NCBI GenBank assembly: GCA_027886175.1
Contig: JAJNNQ010000029.1
Location: 6,769,001-6,833,000, forward strand
Origin: Phylloscopus collybita
Taxonomy: Eukaryota > Chordata > Aves > Passeriformes > Phylloscopidae
Reading direction: 5' to 3'
DNA length: 64,000 nucleotides
Shown one piece after another: positions 47,246-60,700 of this stretch. The translations under genes were made by a program, and so were the position numbers. The notes under the pieces were generated by a model. That model ran no database searches, was not told where the DNA came from, and saw only the letters and a list, made by a program, of their open reading frames with translations. Position 1 is the first letter of the stretch. Every line of letters begins with the position of its first letter.

Positions 47246-48716
47246 CTGGAATTACAGGGTTAAGGGAAAGCCTCCACAGGCTCCTTCAATACATATAATT
47301 TCCTCTAGGCACCCATTGACTGGGTGAAACAGTACAGACAAGCATTTTTTACTTGCTTTGGAGTACAGCAAAAACCAATACCCACACTTTAAAGGACACC
47401 TAAATAGGCAGCTTGATCTTATGCACAGTCAGGAATGAATTTAGTTGTAAAGACTGATCCAGGTGAGAAGGCAAAAACAGAGCTGGGATGAATTCACAGG
47501 ATGACTTATAAAATGGGAAGTTATTAAATCTCAAATTACAACAGTTTGTCAGTGCATTTCTTCTCCATAAAAGCTTGCCAAGATTGTTCCTTTTCAGTGC
47601 ACTAGTCAGAATAGCTAGCAAAGTGTTTCCTAATGCAAGGCTTGACTATGATGATGATCTCTGCACACATTATCCTCAAATTTGAAGAGTGAGTGGGGCT
47701 TTACATTGAGTACACAGAGGACTGCCAGCTTGTCTTTAGCCAGAACTTCAGAGGCTGATTTGGAACTCACGCCACTGCTTACTGACCAACATCTGGGCTG
47801 CTTGAGCCTCCTTGCACTGCTTACCTTGCTTACTCTCAGTAATGAGCTAAGTCCTGTTTTAAGATAGACAACCTTGAATTTTAAAGTCGGTCTTCTCTGC
47901 TGTTTCCCCCCCATGCTAACATGGGGACAAGATTCTGAACCTGTCCAGTCTGTCCCCCTTTACCTCAGTGCCTTTCCTTGCCCCTTTTATACTACAGGGT
48001 TCAAGTGCATGATAGGCTTCATTATTTGTTGTGACAGATAAGACCATCAGAATGCTCACTGTGCATAGCCTTTAGTTCTGACAGTAAATGCAAATTTTCA
48101 TTTAAAGACACCTAGAGCACCAGATGGAGCCTTTACAGTAAGAAAGTGTAACAAACTCTTTCACAGCAGGCATGATTGTATCCAAAGCTTCAGCCCACAT
48201 ATGGAAATTCCTCCCTGCCTGCATGCTCTCCCCACTGGACACTTTCACTACTGACAAAAATCACATTCCCACATCCACCTCTATGGCTATTCCCCCATAG
48301 TAGCCTTGCAGGAAGTCTGGAAGAGTCCTCCAGCTGTGCAGCAGCCCTTGCTGGGTACCTGGCTAGCAGTCAGTGGAGCACTGTGCCCAAAACCCTTATC
48401 CGCAGCTGAACAATCTTGCTCCATGTACAGAAAGCAGCAGAGCCTTGCCTGTGTGGCCCTGGGCTGGAAGTAACACAATGAGGAACAGTTCAGGCATAGT
48501 GCTGGGATGTGTAGAGTCACCGCTGCTGGTCGGTGGTGTGGTCCTGAGGTGGGCTAACACTAACCCCGGGGCCTCAGCATTGTGTTTTCTGGCATGGTGT
48601 ATTTATGCTGTATGACAGCTGGTTAGCCCAGGGTGAGCAACACAATCAACCACAAACTCCCCTTGCCATGACCCTCCCAACAGTGTTGTGGCTTCTGCTG
48701 ATTCTGCTACATACCA

Positions 48717-49622
48717 CAGTATCACAGGATATGCTGGGTTGGAAGGCACCCACAAGGATCAGTGCGTCCAATTCCTGGCCTTGCATAGCACCATCCCTAA
48801 GAGTCACACCATGTGCCTGAGAGCATTGTCCAAATGCTTCTTGAACTCTGTCAGGCTGGTGCTGTGACTTTTCTGGAAAGATGTTCCAGTGCCCAACTGG
48901 AACAGCTCCCACTGGAAGAAGCTCTTTCTAAAAGCCAACATAAATTTCCCCTGTCACAGCTTCAGGTCTTTCCCTCAGGTCCTGTCACTGGTCACCACAG
49001 AGAAGAGATCAGTGCCTGCCCCTCCTCTTCCCCTCACAAGAAAGTTATAACTACAATGAGGTCTGTTCTCTGTCTCCTCTGGGCTGAACACACTGAGTGA
49101 CCTCAGCCACTCCTCATACAGCTCCCCCTCAAAGGCCCTTGATCATCTTCAGCGGCCTCATTTAAATGCTCTCTTAGCAGTTTAATGTCTTTCTCATCCT
49201 GTGACACCCTGAACTCCGCCCAGCACTGGAGGGTGAGGCTGCCCCAGCTCAGAGCAGAGCAGGACAATCTCCTCCCTTGCCCAGCTGGTGATGCTGTGCC
49301 TGATGCACCCCAGGACAGGCTTGGCCCTCCTGGCTGCCAGGGCACTGCTGGCTCATGTTCAACTTTCTGTCAAACAGGACCCCCAGGTCCCTTTCCATGG
49401 CACTGCTTTCCAGTGTCTCATTCCCTGGTCTGTCCATACACCCAGGGTTGCCCTACCCCAGATGCAGAATCCAGCACTTTGTCTTGTTGAACTTCATATG
49501 GTTGGTGATTGCCCAGACTCCTGATTTGTCAAGGTCTCTCTGCAGGGCCTCCGTGCCCTCAGAGGAATTAACAGCTCCTCCCAGTTTTGTATCCCTTTCC
49601 ATCCTGCCCGACAACCGGGTGT
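48717..49622 (-). mobile_element. CR1 LINE, 3' part with decayed ORF2 end
   Basis: About 900 bp in reverse orientation. The low-coordinate end carries the CR1 3' tail ('tatcacaggatatgctggg' and on). The high-coordinate half translates on the minus strand into the carboxy end of CR1 ORF2, the reverse transcriptase protein: ITNHMKFNKTKCWILHLG, then in a second frame ESSAMERDLGVLFDRKLN and CPGVHQAQHHQLG. Frameshifts separate the pieces, and only the last part of ORF2 is present, as usual for 5'-truncated copies. It lies in the long TLE4 intron. Confidence 0.92.
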
Positions 49623-52600
49623 GGAAGGAGCCACAGAAACACAAGAGCAATGTAACTGAGCCTGAAGAAGGATGAAAATTCAACCAAAGCTTGTCTTCTG
49701 CAAAAACACACAGAGATTAGAAAGTCAAATAAAATTGGAAGTAGCTCAAAAGGACTGAGTGGTCAAACTAGAATCATGCATGTACTTGCCAAGAATGAGA
49801 CTCAAACCACTGTGAGGTTTCAGAAGGAAAAATAAGGTACAGATGGATCACAAAGCAACATTGACACGCGAGTTAAAAACTGAAAGTGGGGAGGTTGGAA
49901 AACTTTTTATTTTGGAAATGTAGGTTTAGTAGTCTGCTCTTTTGTCTGATCACATGAAGTCAATTAAGCCTCTTCATGCCTCAGTTCATTATCTATAAAA
50001 GCAGGATAATTTCAGAAGTCTGGAGTGTTCCTTTCCCTTACAGGGTTGTTGTGAGGATTCATGGATTGAAGATCCGTAGGTACTCTGGTATCACCAAAAT
50101 GGATCTATTACATATGCGAGACTGAAATTTAAAAATGAGGAAGGAATAATCAGTATTTCTTATATCAATAAAAACACAACTAGAAGATTAGAACAATCCA
50201 ATTACTGTAACAGAATACCTCCACTAAACTCAGAAACTATACAAACATAGAACTTTAGCCAATTCTTAGTTTGCATAGATCTGTATGACACAGACATGAG
50301 AAATGTAAAAGAGGAAATATTTCTGCACCGTATGTAAAACCCATCAGCCAAACTATGAGAACCTAAAGCCACTACATCTGAGATGCAACTAAATACTCTG
50401 ACCATAGTTTCAGGAAGAAAATGCTTACTGGTGGCTAACGCAGTTGTTTTTTGAATTAATTACCCATGGGTAATAGAATTAATCAGGGAATGTGCTAACT
50501 TCAAGTTTGTCATTGAAATTATTTTTTCTCAAATTAACCTTATGTAGTCAAAATGTGTACAAAGCCAAGCCTGTAGCTACCAAATAAACTCAAACTTGTA
50601 CTTCAGAATGAGTAAGACCTTCTCAAAGACAGCCAGACATCAGATGAACCACCCTGATTTCTGCAGAAATACAGAGTCTGTCTTTACATCATCACTTCTT
50701 TTACTATAACCCACCAGGTACAGTGTCTTTTATTGCTTTTTGCTATGCACTGTTAGCACTCAAAGCACTAATAAGTATGAAAAACAAACATGGTCTGTGC
50801 TTATCTGATTAAAATCCAATATAAATTATATGCAAAATAGGTGCAGCCCACTGGTTCATGGTAAGCTGCCAGTCAAGACCTTCTGTGGCTGAAGGCTGAT
50901 TTAGGGCTTCATCTATCTGCTATACTGTTACTTCTGACTTATTGTACTGTTTTTCCTATTACTGAATGTTCTCTCCCATATCTGCTCTTCTTCCTAACTG
51001 GCCAGCTTAGAACTCTGGTTGCATACGATCTGACACCAGAAAGTGCAAAAAAATGTTGCCCCAAAATGCATAATCATGTTGTGACTTGAGTAAGCCCAAT
51101 TCAATCTCAGCCTATGTAGTACACCAGTTCTCTCCCTCCTTGCTTCATTCAAAACTACTGTTACTTCAATGCAAATTCATTCCAGCAGCACTTTCCTGCT
51201 TCCTGGTCTCAGCTCTCTGAGATTCCAGGTAAAGAAAAACTTGGGGCCCTTCTGCAGGCAAAGCAGATTACCCTAATGATAATAACTCTGTGCAACTAAG
51301 TACAGGGAAAAGTATATTTCACATGAAAACACAAAACTATCCAAGCCTATCTAAAAAGTATGGCAATGCAACAGAACATTCACAAGTTAGTTTTTCTGAA
51401 TTCTCACGCAGTTTAGGTGACCCAAAACTGGGTTTCCCAAATGCTGTTCAAACATGATTATGGAATATATTTGTTTTGATTGGGCTTTAAGCCCCTGGAT
51501 TTCAAAAAGTCCTCACTTTGCTGTCAATCAAGGTTGAAATTTGCTATCATAATACCTTTAGCTCCCTTTAGCATTGTTATGTGTATTTCCCAAAGAGAAA
51601 AGAGAAAATTGGGGATTCACATGCACAAACTGATACGTATGGTAACACCATTCCTAGCACCTTTGCCAGAAATAGCTTGGCACTTCTACCCTTCGTTTTG
51701 ATATTTGTAGGATTAATAACAAATTCAGACCTGATCTCACAGTATTTAACACCTAGGCAAAACGATGTCAACAGGGCTATAGTTTGACACAACAAATATC
51801 CTGCATGTTACAAGAAACTTTGGCAGTGACAGCATAAAAGGCAATTTCTTCTTTATCTCTTTTTGTGCTTCCCTTCTTTTCCTATCGCGATGAGAGCAGG
51901 AACAATATGGCAACCATAACAAAGGGAAATAATGAAAACATTTACAGATGATTAGTCAAAATGGGTCCATAAATACCACAAATACCTGACTACTATGGTG
52001 TTTGATTTCAGGACAACTTGAAGATCCATGAAGGCAGATGACAAAAAATACCTGCATATCACAACTTTGGTATCCCAAAACCCTGTGGCTATCTCAGATA
52101 CCAGCAGGTGCACAGGTTACAGTAGAGGCAAGGAGTACCTTTGTATGCCTTCAGACAGCAATACTGAACAGCACCTTCTTTCACTGCAGTGGTGTCTTCA
52201 CCAGAACTTTATTTGCCACTTTCCAGCTGACCTGCACAACACCCTGAAGTTGATCGCTACAAGAACACTACAGTCAGAATGACAAACACAAGGCATCTCT
52301 CCTGTCAAACGGCAAGACTTTCCAGATCATACACTAACTTCCTCCAAAACCAGCCAGCGTAACCATATTTCACAACACATTAAATGCATGAAGGGTCTCA
52401 AGCAAACAATACTCAGACACAAAACTCAAGTGCTGGAGATGGCTAGAGTAAACTTGTAATTCCTTCAGGGCCAAAACTGCAGTTTCAACAAAGATATCCT
52501 AATGTGATACTATTCTTCTGCACCCAGTCTCTGCCATCCCTTGAGACAGACTTGAAAAGGACAGCCAGAAAACTGAGTCAGAGAGGTGGAAAGATTACTC

Positions 52601-55600
52601 TCTGCGACCTAGAAACCACAAGGATAGGTATCTATGTTTTTTATATCCTTTCATGTTTTTTTTCATGTTATATGAAGTCATGTTTTTTAAATGCTTTCTT
52701 TGTGTCTCCTTCTTCTCTTCCTGAAGGACTAAATGTAAAATGAAATCATCTTACAGAAGGACAGCCGCTTCCCCCCTGTGCTCAATCATTCCAGTCACAC
52801 TATGTTGTCCAGTAACCTGCATTGATAATTCCTCATGAATAAAATGCCAACATTATCATCCACAGCTATGTTGTTGACATGCGTTTGCTATTTCACTAAA
52901 AATACCATTAATTTTCTGGCTTCACAACAGCTGAGCTACTTCCCATTTGAATATACAAAGGAGTATTTTGTTTAAACCAAATTAAAAGCGTTCCAGTAAA
53001 TGACTTCAATTTTGCTGGCTATACTACTTAGTGTATACTGTTCTATTTAAGCCTCTCTTTTCTCATCCCTACCCTTCTATACCCCCATCCTTTTCTCTCT
53101 GCTTGTTTTGTTCTCCCCTTCCCTTTATATACTTAATCCTTTCATTTCAGGAACTAGATTTGCCCAGCAAGACATCCACAGTCACAGAGAGCTGCAAAAA
53201 CATAGTGCCAAGGAGTTTAAGCAATGGTGAAATTGCCTCTGCTCTGTTTTTATTCACCTGTTTGCCAAAACATATTTAGCAGTAAGGAAAGGAAGGGAAA
53301 GGGAAGGGAAAAGCGCATAAATGCTGAATACACCTTCCCTTACCCATCCAGACAAGTGCTGACTTTCCCCATTTAAGCTGGAATGAAAACCACCATTTCT
53401 GCCAAGCCCTCCTGGCATCTCACCACTTTATTTGTTCCCATTTGTATCTAATGCTTTTGTCAACAGTTCAACAAAGTCAAAGCAAACAACCCACTACAAA
53501 CACTGAGGGTAACAGCAACAAGCATGAATCCTTCACAATTATCCAGCCCAGCTGCTCAGTGCCTGTCCAGACTGCTTTCATTTACAACAGTGTCAACAAA
53601 AGGCTGAAACCCAATAACTAGGTGGGTCAATACCACCACTGTAAAGCCTCCAGAGAAGAAAATGCTGTTCTGCTGCTTAACTGCTTCAGCAAACATGCAG
53701 AATAATTCAGTTAGATAGACAAGTGCTTGCCTAATCATTTCTTGTGTGAATTATTCAAGGCTTTCCCTTCAAACTGCTGAACAATGGCTCTTCAAATATT
53801 TCCAAGGAACCACCAGATGTCCTACAGGAGAAAAGGGAACATAAGGCACATTCTGACGTAAGAGGGCAATGGTAACCTGTGATCTTGAAAAGCATTAATG
53901 TTTAGAGGATTAACACCTTCTTACACCTTGCTTCTAGTATAAAGAACACACAGCTTTTAACATACAAGTGTTAGGCATGCATCAATTTACTAGCTGCTTG
54001 ATCTCTATACAGTATAATCAAGGCTGTTGTGTTCAATTTTTCTTCCTTTTTTTCATGTGAATTGTAGAAGAGTTCTCTCCAGAGAATATATGAAGCGTAG
54101 GTAAAAATAAGCACAGTAGTTAGTCAGGTGGATGCAGAGAGGAAACATGCATTTATTCCCACGTTCTCTCTTCCTCCATTGCCCTCCATGTTCATTTGAC
54201 ACAAGCCAAATGCTCACTTACCTTCCTCCAGAGGTTTCCCATAGGTTCATGTTTACAGTTTCAAAGAGCAGGACAGTGTAGTCTTACTGTATAGAACTCA
54301 GTGCTAAGCATTACATGTTTTACTTCAATTGCCATTTTAGTATGGGAAACAGCCACCTCCAGATGTCTGTTTCCCTGATTTTGTTGGCTTTTGTCACAAT
54401 TGCTCCATTACATTAACATATTATTTCTATACTTTTAGCAAAGTTTAAGAAATGGGCAAATTAGGTAACAAATTGTGCTTGTTTTGATTTAATCACATTA
54501 CTGGCAAGAACAACCCTGGATATAACAAATGTTTTTTCTAGGACCAGTTTACATATACATCACAGTGCAGTGTTGGACTGATATGTATCTTGAGCCAGAA
54601 TACAATATCAAATACACTTATGAATATTTTATTTTTGACATCTACAGTAACAGTTGCATACACTGAGTAACTAGTATTCCAGAAAGGATTCCTGGCAGTT
54701 TTAAGACCTAGAGAAAGAGTAAGAGAAATCTCTCTGTATGTCAAATTAAAGAACATATTTTTGTTTTTATAATTAGAACTGCAACATATTTTGTTTGCAA
54801 AACATACGGCTTTGCAACGATTGCACTGTAGCAATCTCTGGTGTTGTGTGTTGTCAACATGAGAGACTTCTTCTATCAAATAAAGTTTTCATCCTCTTTC
54901 TGTCCAAAACAATCATGAAACATTTGTCTACTAAATAGCAGCAGCTCCATCATGCTGTAATCACTGCAGCTGTTAGTACCCACTACAGCCCTACACTACT
55001 TGGTGGGAAACTTCTGTTAGATTTACTATTAAAAATCAAGTTATTGCTATTTGCAACACTAAGTTCATTTATTAGTATTAGCAGGATCTTTACAGTCATT
55101 AGCAGGATATGTAAAATTGCTCCATGGAGAGCAAAGACACAACAGAGAAGTATTGTACAACAGAAAACACGTGGTATCAAAAGAGTTGTGACTTGTGCAG
55201 ATTAAATGGGAAAAAACCTCTGATGCTAGGTACACTAGAAGCAGTCTGATGAAAGATACTCTAAAAAGAACTGGGAAGAGAGGTAACATCACAATTTTTA
55301 ATGGTGTCTCCCCTTCCTCACCCATCAGAACATAAAGAAGTGTCAAAAAATGGCACAACCAGTCTTTGCCACAGCTGAAGATAGCATTGTTAACCAGAAA
55401 AAAAGCCTAAAGCACACCAGAGTCCTACAGGTCTTGTAAATTACTGCTTTCAAACACCTGCAGTGTGATACAAAGCTTTTAGGCTACCTGGATGGTGAGC
55501 ACACACTGCTTTTTCTGAGGGCAACAAACTGATCCTGGACAGATGTCTTTATGCTTAAGGTGGGGTGCCTTTGCTACTCTCATGTCAATTACATATACTG

Positions 55601-57600
55601 ACATGGCACTCAGAAAAATACTGTACTTCAAGGGAATGGCAGAAAAAGGTTTCTCTAACCCCACAAAATTTATTGTAATTGATTTTAAAGAGATTTTTTT
55701 TTAATTATTCAGACACTGAAATCTTCTCATAAATTGCAGTATGGGACAGCAAGGCTCATTACAAAATAGCACTTGGAGGTCATGGCACAAAACTTCTCAA
55801 AGCACAGAAGAAAAGCAAAACATTAATTTTTTCCAGGGCTAAAATAAATTACACTTTCATATTTTTAAAAGAAATTGAGAGGTGAGACACAAGTATAACA
55901 TCAACAGATATGGCTGCAACAAATGTATCATGGAGAAAGGAGAAATAAAACCACACAGGTACAATTACTACAAGCCAGATGCAATGATTTCCTAAATGCC
56001 TGGTATTGCAAGATCATAAGGCAAAAGCTTTATGTTATTTAGGCCAGCACTGGCTTTTCAACTCAATGCAACCAGTGATTTTTATACAGTCTGTCCACTT
56101 TGTTAATACATTAGAAAGAGCAAAGGACTCAGAAATACATTGTCATAGCTGAAGAGTTTTATGCTGTGTGTCGTCTGTGCCAAACACAAACAAACACAAA
56201 CCAGGGAAAACCCTTCTGGGGGTCCCTGTAATTGGGAGACAGCTCCCTGGCCTTTTTTCCATATTCCCTGCACTGCACCTCTGCAAAACATGCCAATCTG
56301 ACAAAGCAGGACCCTGCCAGCAAAATCAGTGTTATTGTTTATTTTGATCTGTCAAGATGAATATAGCAAAGAAAACACTGTATGCCCTCTTTCAAACAAT
56401 ATAGTGGCTTGAAATATGCCAGCTTCTCTGTACAGAGAATCTATGACAGCTCACACAGTTAATGGAAAAAGGAAAAACCCATGTTGAATCTTTTCCTTCT
56501 CCCACCCCTCCACTCCACTTACTCATAAGTATGCATTAAGAACACTCCCACAGCTGCATTCACTGCCTCTTGAGTGGCAGAAAAACAGAGGTGCAGCTGT
56601 GCCTGCTAATATTCGTATGCAAACAAGTATGGAAACTGGACTGGCTGCTATACCTCACTTAAAAGCTCCTCAGTACTCTTTGATAAGTTTGCAGATCAAA
56701 AAGAAGCAATACAGAGCAATCTGCTGTCCTTTTAATGCAATTAGCAGATTAAAGTAGCATTTCACTTCCAATACTTCATTAAAACACTGATTACATCCAG
56801 CAATTGCTGATGATACAACATTCATAGTGTTCCCCCCACAGTCCTTCCTGAGACTTGGTGGAGAGTTGGGGCAAGTCCTGAGCTGGCAGCCAGAGCTAGC
56901 AGCCAGCACAGCTTCTGGAGCCTGACAAGAAACCTGTACCCTGGTGCACTGCAGCAAGGGTGAGGGTGGCAGAAGGCAAGGGAAGAGAGGCACCTTCCAG
57001 GGAACTGACAGAAAGTCAATGACCCCTGCACTACTGGTCTCCATAATTCCTTCAGGAGGCAATGGAAAATACCATCCCCAGGATTTGCATCTCTTAAGCA
57101 CGGTTGTGGCTGGGCCTCTTGCTGGGTCAGCTGTCACATTGCTGACTTTTGCCACACATCTCCATTTTACAATTTGTGTGAGACTTTCTAACCCTCAAGT
57201 TTTGTTTCTTCTACAGTCTTGTGAGAGCGAAGCATGTGAGTGGTGAAGTCCAGTAAAAATGCTGCATGGACACAAGAACTTTCAATTTTCCTCTTAGGTT
57301 ATTTTTTCACGTAAGACTGACAAGCCAAATGATACATCAGCTTAGAAAAATATTTTTTAAATTTCTCCCCCCTCCACGCATCCAAAAGTAAGTTAACAGC
57401 ATCCCAGCAGAAAGCAACATCAAGCTGAATTCCTTCAATCCCTTCATTGTGGGAAGCACTGCTGGGGAAGGACCCAGCTTCACCCTCTCTGCCAGGAGCT
57501 TGGGGCATCCCTGGGGTACCCTCCAGCTCTGGCTCTGTTGCTACCAGCCAGCACAGCTCCACTGCTGCCAAGGAAAGAACAAACTAAAAAAGATTAATTC
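49623..57600 (-). other. TLE4: TLE4 long intron, middle part
   Basis: No exon or named repeat seen. A purine-rich AAGGAAAGGGAAGGG tract lies near 53286-53312. Open frames are short and unrelated to known families. Confidence 0.5.
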
Positions 57601-57622
57601 ACAGATGTTCATGCATTTCACA

Positions 57623-57757
57623 CACAGGGTGCCCTGTGGTCCGTTGCCAGGGCAACGGGAGACCACCAGCGCGCGCTTTATTGGCTTTATGAAGTGCGTC
57701 TCGGGGGCTATAGTCCGAGAAATGCTGCATGATAATCTTCAGGCTTTTCAAAAGCCT
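57623..57757. promoter_or_regulatory. Palindrome cluster with RFX X-box-like site
   Basis: Within 135 bp: CACAGGG-TG-CCCTGTG (57623-57638); CCGTTGCC-AG-GGCAACGG (57641-57658), whose core GTTGCCAGGGCAAC matches the RFX X-box consensus at 13 of 14 positions; a GCGCGCGC run; an inverted CCAAT box (ATTGGC, 57680-57685); and AGGCTTTT-C-AAAAGCCT (57741-57757). It is locally CpG-rich in an AT-rich intron. This looks like a regulatory element, but function is inferred. Confidence 0.45.
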
Positions 57758-60700
57758 TGTTTTGTGTTTATCCACATTTAACCCTCTGAGTGTTATTAAG
57801 AGCACCCCTATGTCTGGCATGACAAGGAGTGTAGAGACAAGGTGTGAGGAGACAAACGCTTCGTCTCCGTTTCCAGCCTAGAGACCCTGGAAAGCATATC
57901 CTCAGCACCTGCTCACCTGCTCCCACCTGTCCTGCACTGAAGTTTTCACCCACAGCCTGCAGGTAAGCCGGCAGGCAAGCTGTTGTAGGGCAGACCTCAG
58001 TACAGTCATGTTGGGGGACAAAACTGACATCAGAAAGTGCAAATGCAACCAAAGTGTCACACTAGACTAATAGATAAGTGACAGCAAGCACGTTTTCTCT
58101 GTAACTTCAAAAGAAGATTAAAAAGAATCAAGAGCATTCCAGCAACTTTCTTGACACATGATGTGGAAAACCACACTTTTATTGGAACCCCAATACATGA
58201 CACCAGCAAACCACCCATGCCAAAACCTTTACCAAAATTTATAAATTCACACAGAGAACTTCCCTTTCTCTCCTCACTCCAGGCCTCCCCTAGCTGGCAG
58301 GGGAGCTGTCAGGCATCTCCCCTAGTTGCCCTCTCACCAGGGCTGCAGACAGCTGGGGGGAGGAGGGAACAGGGGTTAAAATCACAAATGACACAACACC
58401 TCAAGCAGCAGCAGCCACCACTGACATCAGGCACTAATCCAGCGGGAGAAGAGAGGGAGAAAGCAAGGGTGGCAAAAGGGATCAGTAGAAGAAACGGCTT
58501 GCATTCAGACTTGCAGGAGAAAGAGCATGCAGAGACAATAATTTCCTGGGAAAAGCTAAAGCCTAATGAGAATTTACTCTGTCTCCTTTATTCAGACAAC
58601 CAACCCCTTTGTGGCAGGGGCTTCCTGACTGACAGGAACCCAGGGCTCTTTAATAGGATTTCCATATTATTTCCAACACCTGCCTATAAGTTATTTGTTT
58701 ATATTGAAGAAGGCGAGATTCTTAAATCAGGCATCTGCTTCTGGTTCAGGCATATTTTAGGAAACGATCTAGGAAGAAGCTTTGTTGCTATGGAGACATT
58801 TTTATTTTCTTCCCTTAGTTGGATGAAAAACATTAGCATTTCCAATTTTTTGTTCTTCAAAAGGCCAAATGTCACTTAAGAAAAGACAGAACTTTTCAAA
58901 TTGCTATGCAGAATAGGCTAATTGAGCTTTAGATATTTAATTAATTATTCAACTCAGTCAGAGCTGCACCAAGGAGAGACAGGAAACAGTGCAACTTTCC
59001 TGCAAACTTCCCTCAATGGCCAGTTCCTGCTGGCCAGTCTAATTGCTTCTTCCCTCAAAGCACAGCTAAAAATTCATGTTGCACTCAATCTTGTGCAGCA
59101 ACCTGCGTATCAGTCAGACTACCCATTTCCCTAAACTTATTCTAAATCAACCTAATCATCTTGGACTAGGAATGTGCTCCTTTCCCAGTGCCAGACAAGA
59201 AACAAGAGCAATACAAATACACTATTAGCATTCAGTGACTTCACCCATATGACAGAAACTTCCAATGCATGTTATACATGCCACTGAATCCAGAAGGTGC
59301 ACCTCTTCCCTCCCTTTAGCAGATAATCTGCATATCCAAAGAATCCACTGATTCATGTAAAAATGAGGGATGTTTCAAGTTACTTTGGATCTATGGGTTT
59401 TAAAGACAAAATCAAAATGTTACATGCTAAAAAAAAAAAAAAAAATCACAGCACCAACAGAAATCTGTAAGGCAAAAACCTAGTCCCACTTTTGACAAAA
59501 ATTGATCCATGTTATTTTCTGCCACTACACTGACAAACAGCTATGTAACTTGACCTGCAAATGTGTTCTTCATTCCAACTCATCCACCACGAGTAAACTA
59601 GAGTAAGACATGAATTCCAGCATCTAAAGCATGAGTTTAATTGCATGCTTACCACAAGGAGAACTTGAAGAGATAGAATAAACAAATTAATTTTCTCCCT
59701 TTACTTCTTTTTCCCCAGCTATTATATTGTCAAAGCCTTTGCACTGGAGACCTTTCCACCCACCTCCTCATTCCAGCAAACTTCCTCTTCCTACTCTATG
59801 ATGTGAAATCATAATCCTGTGTTATCAACATCACAGTCTGTTGCCATGGAAATAATTAGACATGACTGCTCAGGTTAGAAATTACAGCCCATGTATGTAT
59901 TTGCCTTCTGGGTGAAGAGAGCATCTGGAGAGAGAATATTTGAGTTACCCTAAATCACCAAGTGGCAAGATAAAAGTTTGACAGTGGGACGCAACATGGG
60001 AATTTGACCATATGTGAGCACACCACTGAGTAAGAATCACCCTGTGGTGGTGGTAACATGCAAAAAGATGTAAGATAAGAGGACAGTGTGCCATTAATAG
60101 ACAGAAGTGGGTACAAAGCTACTGGGTAAAAGAGGTGAAGCCATCAAAACTGGCAGAAGCAGCTAATTCTTTGATACCAGAGTATATGCTGTTACTTTTA
60201 CATGAATATGAGTACCCTACACTAAATTAAACTTCCCAGATGACATCTTGAAAAAAAACTAGAATGAAATTAATTTAAGCCCAATTGGAGTGGGGGGTGG
60301 GGGGGAGAACAGAAGAAAACAAAGCAGGGAGATATACACCTGAGGTTTGGTTTCACGTCCCAGAAGTCTTTTTAAAAAACACATTGAATGACATACTACA
60401 AGTTTAGCCACGAAAAGGTTATTAAGAAAAAAAAAAGCAGCGCCAAAAATTCAGCTCCATAAGATAGACTGAGACAACAAATAGGACCTTGCTAATTAGT
60501 ATTTGTTCTGCTTCAGCAGACAGTTACTGGACGAGACTGTAACAAACAAGCATGTCTTACCCAATCACATCATTAATCCACTCACGTTCACCACCTGAGG
60601 ACCAGCTATGCCCCACAGATATTTATTCATCTGTTCCACAAACAAACAATTACAACACATTTTCTGGAATTAGGGCACCTGTTACATTCAGCACAGCTTA

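Larger units (their letters stand above)
36795..48716 (-). other. TLE4: TLE4 long intron, proximal part
   Basis: No TLE4 exon recognised, and no other gene. It contains T-runs (about 37919-37936, 42111-42120), an (ATT)n repeat near 41.7 kb, a 42-nt hairpin at 42.37 kb, a duplicated 15-mer at 42.4 and 42.7 kb, a 14-bp imperfect duplication near 40.44-40.49 kb, and a CCAAT/TCF/TATA cluster at 47.2 kb. Confidence 0.6.

Noticed and set aside
47630..47914. 94-codon minus-strand frame with RDHHH, briefly considered as a TLE4 GP-domain exon
   Set aside because: Apart from a chance similarity in the His run, nothing matches TLE4, and splice signals in the right phase are lacking.
48605..49683. Several plus- and minus-strand open frames that might be a gene
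   Set aside because: The minus-strand ones are decayed CR1 ORF2; the plus-strand ones are their shadows.
56670..57155. 161-codon minus-strand frame in the long intron
   Set aside because: No recognisable domain and no supporting splice or start context; consistent with chance in a locally GC-richer stretch.
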